Positions 7,550-11,231 of a stretch of DNA of 11,231 bases are shown here, piece after piece. The position numbers and the translations under genes were made by a program. The stretch covers positions 1-11,231 of the forward strand of contig JAQUZA010000070.1 in the NCBI GenBank assembly GCA_028691595.1. Direction: 5' to 3'. Source of the DNA: Candidatus Rifleibacteriota bacterium (lineage in GTDB: Bacteria > Muiribacteriota > Ozemobacteria > Ozemobacterales > Ozemobacteraceae). Below the pieces are notes generated by a model. That model made no database searches and was not told the DNA's origin. It saw only the letters and a list, made by a program, of their open reading frames with translations. The stretch's first letter is position 1. The number at the start of each line of letters is the position of its first letter.

Positions 7550-8770
7550 TTACGCTGCAGAGCCATGCTGGGTGGTTATCGCCCGATGCAAGGCTTCCAT
7601 AGCTGTTTTTACGTCGTTTTTTTCGAAGGCGTAGCTTAATCTGATACTTTCGTGCTGCTCAACCACCGGTATGAGGTCGCCAAGGGTGCGTGAAAAAGTG
7701 GCGGCCAGCCCGCTGTTGTTAATCAGACCACAACCAATCAGCGACAGAGTAGTCAGGTTGGCAAAGCAGTCAACTTCTTCAGCATTCATACGAGCGGCCT
7801 GTTCCCAGCAGAAGGGAATAGCCACAAACGCATCACTACGTCTGAAACCAATTCTCAAGCTGCCTTTCATATTATTGAAAGATTTAAACTGTTGCACAGC
7901 AGGTTTAAAGGGCAAACCGGCGAGCTCGCTGAAAAATTGATCGTCAGGGCGATCAACACCATGAATGCGCACATAGACAAATTTCTGATCACAGGTGATG
8001 CTTTTTACGGCAATCTGATCATCGCCATCCGGGCCGACGACACTTCCTTCAGCGGTTGAAAAGCTTGAGCGGACATGAATTCTTATCTGGCAGTCACGGG
8101 CACTGGAAATGGCGCGCGGGTGCAGAATACCGTTACCAAAGCCGGCAAGGGTAAGCATTTCATCATAGCTGAGATGCCACACTTTTCTGGCATCGGGAAT
8201 TACTCTTGGATCTGCGGTATAAATGCCGTCTTCATCGGTATATTTCTCGCAGACTTTTTGCCCCAGTTCCCGGGCAAGAACCACGGCGGTCAGGTCAGAA
8301 CCACCACGCCCAAGTGTAGTCAGATCACCATCTTGAGTGATACCCTGAAAACCGGCTACTACAGCAACGCTTCCCGGTTCAAGAAACCCCGCGAGCTGTG
8401 CCGCTCTGCCGATTTTTACAATGTTGTAATCATCGCCCTGCAATTCTGAAAGAAGTTGCAGATTGTAAGCATTAAAAGAGCGGGCCCTGATGCCAAGATC
8501 AGTTAAAGCCGCTGCAGCAAGCGAAGCGCTGACCATTTCTCCGGTTGCCATGATATGATCGAGCTCGCGACGTTCTGGCAGCGGAGTCATTTTATTCATG
8601 AGTGAAATTAGATCATCGGTTGTATCACCCATGGCTGAAACGACAACAACAAGCCGCAGGCCACGCCTGGCTTTTTCGGCTATCCGTTCAGCGACCCTTT
8701 TGATGCGCTCAACCGAGCCCATTGAAGAACCGCCAAACTTCTGTATCAGAACATCACCATTGGCAAACAT
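7550..8770 (-). CDS. lysC: Aspartokinase (aspartate kinase), monofunctional, with two divergent ACT domains
   Basis: Phosphorylates aspartate, the first step toward lysine, threonine, methionine and diaminopimelate. Numbering from the ATG at 8770 (406 residues), the kinase domain shows KFGGSS (11-16), VSAMGDTTDDL (45-55), GE (77-78), GFQGITQDG (140-148), TLGRGGSDLTAV (152-163), YTDEDGIYTADPR (177-189) and LHPRA (216-220), all hallmarks of a working aspartokinase. The C-terminal ~150 residues form two ACT-like domains. The second (SLIGCGLINNSGLAATFSRT) keeps the effector-loop shape with NSG in place of NPG, while the first (HGVDRPDDQFFSEL) has lost the usual PG loop. A TTG at 8777-8779 would start three codons earlier and overlap the upstream stop. 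I prefer the ATG, with AGG about ten bases before it, but either is possible. It is the last gene of the leftward operon. Confidence 0.95.
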   Translation of the reverse strand: MFANGDVLIQKFGGSSMGSVERIKRVAERIAEKARRGLRLVVVVSAMGDTTDDLISLMNKMTPLPERRELDHIMATGEMVSASLAAAALTDLGIRARSFNAYNLQLLSELQGDDYNIVKIGRAAQLAGFLEPGSVAVVAGFQGITQDGDLTTLGRGGSDLTAVVLARELGQKVCEKYTDEDGIYTADPRVIPDARKVWHLSYDEMLTLAGFGNGILHPRAISSARDCQIRIHVRSSFSTAEGSVVGPDGDDQIAVKSITCDQKFVYVRIHGVDRPDDQFFSELAGLPFKPAVQQFKSFNNMKGSLRIGFRRSDAFVAIPFCWEQAARMNAEEVDCFANLTTLSLIGCGLINNSGLAATFSRTLGDLIPVVEQHESIRLSYAFEKNDVKTAMEALHRAITTQHGSAA

Positions 8771-8775
8771 TCTGG

Positions 8776-9957
8776 TCAAGCCTGCCTGATATAACGAAAA
8801 CAGGATTTAAGACTGGCCAGTTTAACCTGACTGCTGATCTGATCAAGAGCCTTTTCGAGAATTTGACGACTGACTCTGCTGGTGACAAGAACAAGAGCAA
8901 AACCAGCGGTACAACCCGTTTCCCGTGAAACGGCCACGGCGGGTTGATGGATTTTTTCAATCTCGATGTCGTTACGGGTAAAGGTCTGCAATAACTGAGC
9001 GAGAGTATCAGTAATGTTAACGATGTTAAATCTCAGATAAAAATGATCTGAAAAACTCTCAAGACGTTCGGCAGGCACCAGGTTTCCTGCATTTGACCGA
9101 CATTCTTCAAAAAGATCAGAGAGCAGACCGCGAACCTGAACTTCTGGTGAAGTGCCCGGGCAGGCATAAACCTGGGTCAGACCATCGGTAGCCCTGGCAT
9201 AGATCATTTCTGAGCCGCCGCGAGCCTGAGCAAGCAGATAACGCGATGGAATCATGCATGGCTCAACAAGAACCCGCATCACACCAGCCTGAAACTGGGC
9301 TATTCCCAGCAATCTGATCGAGTAACCAATTTCTGAGGCAATTCTGACATCATCAACCGATAAACCGTTTATTCCTAAGGTTTTTATCTGATCTGGCCTG
9401 ACCATCTGCCCGAAAATCTGGGCAATCTGCAGCACCAGCCGACTTCTGGTAACCAGCCCATGCAGATTCTGGCTGGGGTTGCCGCCGACCAGTTTTTCCC
9501 ACTGGGCTTCATGAACGGCCTCTTCGAGGGTTTTACCTTCCTTTTCCATGCGTGAAAGAATAAAACTGGTAACCGAATCGTTTTGAACTATTATTTTTTC
9601 GGGCTGAGCACTCGCGTATGGGGAACATATAAGGCGTTGAAAAGGAAAAGTGCCGCCAATCGCAGCGCTGAAAAAGGTCTGGCGGTGTTTGCCTTCAAGA
9701 AGCCTGTTTATGGCTAATTCGGTGTCGGTGGTGACAATGTTTTCAGGCAGGCGTTTTATACTGTTGCTGCCGGTAAAATGTATACCGGTTTGAACGGCAG
9801 AAAAAAAGTCTTCTGAATCCAGGGCCATCCATGGTTTTTCGGCGTTCTCACGGCCCAGAACAGGCAACTTCAGTAATGCATCCTGTCCAAGGCCTGCCAA
9901 GATGTCCTGCAGGCGGTGTTTCCAGTCTGGAAGATTGATAAAACCCGCGCTTTTCAT
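8776..9957 (-). CDS. Homoserine dehydrogenase-like ACT protein, probable catalytically dead pseudoenzyme
   Basis: This 393-residue protein aligns by eye along the C-terminal two thirds of homoserine dehydrogenase. GGTFPF (101-106) matches VAGGIPI, SFILSRMEKEGKTLEEAVHEAQ (131-152) matches the NFIL..M helix, LGINGLSVDDVRIASEIGYSIRLLGIAQ (194-221) matches the GI..IT.EDI segment, and an ACT domain runs ~305-372. Key residues are gone: the family's EADPTSDVEGLDAARK reads GGNPSQNLHGLVTRSR (158-173), losing the substrate acids (yeast E208, D213, D214, D219) and the catalytic lysine K223 (now R173). VTANK reads VTTDT (75-79), and NGTTN reads DSVTS. Only ~95 residues precede the catalytic domain, with no GxGxxG, so NAD binding is not expected. 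The frame is intact, so this is not a decaying pseudogene. It lies two bases after the E3 stop and overlaps the aspartokinase region. A regulatory role is inferred. Confidence 0.8.
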   Translation of the reverse strand: MKSAGFINLPDWKHRLQDILAGLGQDALLKLPVLGRENAEKPWMALDSEDFFSAVQTGIHFTGSNSIKRLPENIVTTDTELAINRLLEGKHRQTFFSAAIGGTFPFQRLICSPYASAQPEKIIVQNDSVTSFILSRMEKEGKTLEEAVHEAQWEKLVGGNPSQNLHGLVTRSRLVLQIAQIFGQMVRPDQIKTLGINGLSVDDVRIASEIGYSIRLLGIAQFQAGVMRVLVEPCMIPSRYLLAQARGGSEMIYARATDGLTQVYACPGTSPEVQVRGLLSDLFEECRSNAGNLVPAERLESFSDHFYLRFNIVNITDTLAQLLQTFTRNDIEIEKIHQPAVAVSRETGCTAGFALVLVTSRVSRQILEKALDQISSQVKLASLKSCFRYIRQA

Positions 9958-9959
9958 TG

Positions 9960-11231
9960 TCAGCCGTGAACCCCTTCACCAGTGGCATTTTCAACCGATT
10001 CCATGAAAGCTTCAGAGAGAGTCGGGTGCGGGTGGATCATCCGGGCAAAATCGTGATTATCAATTGCAAACAACGAGAGCATGGTCGCTTCATTGATAAT
10101 ATTGCTGGCTTCCGGCCCCCAGATAACTGCCCCAAGAAGTTTGCCGTCATTACCCAGCAATGTTTTAATCTGACCATCGCCTTCTCCGGCTGTTAAGGCC
10201 TTGCCGTTGGCAGAAAACAGGCTGCGGCCAACCTTGAATTCAAGACCCTTTTCTTTAAGGGCTTCTTCGTTTTGACCGACCCAGGCAATTTCAGGGTGGG
10301 TATATACGCACGAAGGCACCAGTGAATAATCGGCCACAACATTTTGCCCCTGCCATTGGGCGGCGAGAATCATTGCATCATACGAGGCTTTATGGGCGAG
10401 CATCGGGCCTTTAACAGCATCTCCGATTGCGAATACTCCAGGCTCACTGGTCTGAAAATCATTACCGGTTTTGATCAAACCACGCTCAGTTTCAATCTGA
10501 ACGTCAGTTTCGTGCATAAAACTCATGTTGACCCGGCGACCAACAGCGATCAGCACCTTGTCGAACTCGCGCTCGGCACCATCAATAACGGCAAGAGCAC
10601 CACCGTTCTTTTCGCTGAGAGAATCAACTTTTTTACCGGTCATGATTTCCATGCCTGATTTTTTAAATACGGGCAACAAACGTTTGGCTGTGGCTGTATC
10701 GAGCCCTGGCAGAATCTGAGGCATCATTTCAACAATGCATACCTTAGAACCAAATTCGGCAAATACCTGACCAAGTTCAAGGCCAATAACCCCACCACCT
10801 ACTATCAGAAGGCTTTTAGGGATTTCTGTGGCATGAAGAGCCTCGTTGCTTGTCCAGAAAATTCGTCGGTCAGATGGAAAAACTCCGGGTGCAGCAGGTA
10901 CTGACCCAACAGCCAGGCAGATCTTTTTGCCCTGCAAGGGTTCTTCATACCCGGAAACCTTGACGACTCGATCTTTAAAAAGCCGGCCCATGCCCTTAAA
11001 AAGGGTAACACCATTTTTTTCGAGCATTTTAACAATGCCCTGGCGCAGTTGCGAGGTGATACGATGTTTACGTTCGATAATTTTTGACCAGTCAAAACTC
11101 GCATCGTTACAGCTTAATCCGAATTCAGCCGCGTTCTTGATCTGGCTAAAACGCCTGGCAGAAGCAAGAAGAGCTTTGGTTGGAATGCATCCCCAGTTCA
11201 GGCAGGTGCCACCAAATTCGCTTTCGTTATC
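9960..11231 (-). CDS. lpdA: Dihydrolipoamide dehydrogenase (E3), N-terminus beyond the window
   Basis: The frame is open from the window edge (base 11231) to TGA at 9960-9962, giving 423 visible residues. The first ~35, including the FAD GxGxxG, are outside. The redox disulfide motif GGTCLNWGCIPTK is present at visible residues 7-19 (cysteines 10 and 15). Next come the NAD-binding LIVGGGVIGLELG (~142-154), the second FAD motif GVFAIGDAV (265-273) and the catalytic HPHPTLSE (400-407, with His402 and Glu407 as the base pair). These identify a class I flavoprotein disulfide reductase of the E3 type, which reoxidises lipoyl groups of 2-oxoacid dehydrogenase or glycine-cleavage complexes. The internal ATG at 11025-11027 is not the start, because the disulfide lies before it. 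Two bases separate its stop from the next gene's ATG, so the two are probably cotranscribed. Confidence 0.95.
   Translation of the reverse strand, partial: DNESEFGGTCLNWGCIPTKALLASARRFSQIKNAAEFGLSCNDASFDWSKIIERKHRITSQLRQGIVKMLEKNGVTLFKGMGRLFKDRVVKVSGYEEPLQGKKICLAVGSVPAAPGVFPSDRRIFWTSNEALHATEIPKSLLIVGGGVIGLELGQVFAEFGSKVCIVEMMPQILPGLDTATAKRLLPVFKKSGMEIMTGKKVDSLSEKNGGALAVIDGAEREFDKVLIAVGRRVNMSFMHETDVQIETERGLIKTGNDFQTSEPGVFAIGDAVKGPMLAHKASYDAMILAAQWQGQNVVADYSLVPSCVYTHPEIAWVGQNEEALKEKGLEFKVGRSLFSANGKALTAGEGDGQIKTLLGNDGKLLGAVIWGPEASNIINEATMLSLFAIDNHDFARMIHPHPTLSEAFMESVENATGEGVHG

Noticed and set aside
1..8770. KamA-family enzyme and aspartokinase as parts of one lysine-metabolism cluster
   Set aside because: They belong to separate transcription units almost 7 kb apart, with CLC and efflux genes between them, so proximity is not evidence of a joint pathway.
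9960..11027. Treating the ATG at 11027 as the E3 start
   Set aside because: The redox disulfide motif GGTCLNWGCIPTK lies upstream of it in the same open frame, so the gene continues past the window edge.

Overview
This window carries a stretch of chromosome from what is most likely a diderm (Gram-negative-type) bacterium. The clue is an RND efflux pump with a Sec-exported periplasmic adaptor. Base composition looks moderate by eye, and gene packing is dense, with 2-4 base junctions. I cannot assign a phylum from the sequence. I see no tRNA, rRNA, CRISPR array, insertion sequence or phage gene.

Left part (1-2389, all on the minus strand). The first 255 codons of a KamA-family (lysine 2,3-aminomutase-like) radical SAM protein run off the left edge. 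The gene has a roughly 175-residue N-terminal extension and a strong-looking promoter whose -10 box is embedded in an inverted repeat. Upstream of it lies a CLC-type chloride/proton antiporter gene with a very short leader.

Middle (2522-7539, plus strand). A compact efflux cassette of a TetR-family repressor, a periplasmic adaptor (MFP) and an RND inner-membrane pump. A 33-bp near-perfect palindrome sits on the -10 region of the tetR promoter and is the obvious candidate operator for autoregulation of the cassette. No outer-membrane channel gene is present. The pump lacks both aspartates of the classical proton relay in TM4, having Thr-Asn instead, and also lacks the TM10 lysine.

Right part (7550-11231, minus strand). 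Three tightly coupled genes read leftward: dihydrolipoamide dehydrogenase (E3; its first few dozen codons lie outside the window), a degenerate homoserine dehydrogenase-like protein with an ACT domain, and aspartokinase. The middle protein keeps the fold signature of the homoserine dehydrogenase catalytic and ACT regions. It has lost the NAD-binding glycine-rich half and every substrate or catalytic residue I can align. It therefore looks like a pseudoenzyme, plausibly a regulatory partner of the adjacent aspartokinase, whose own first ACT domain is also eroded. This pair is the most interesting item in the window.
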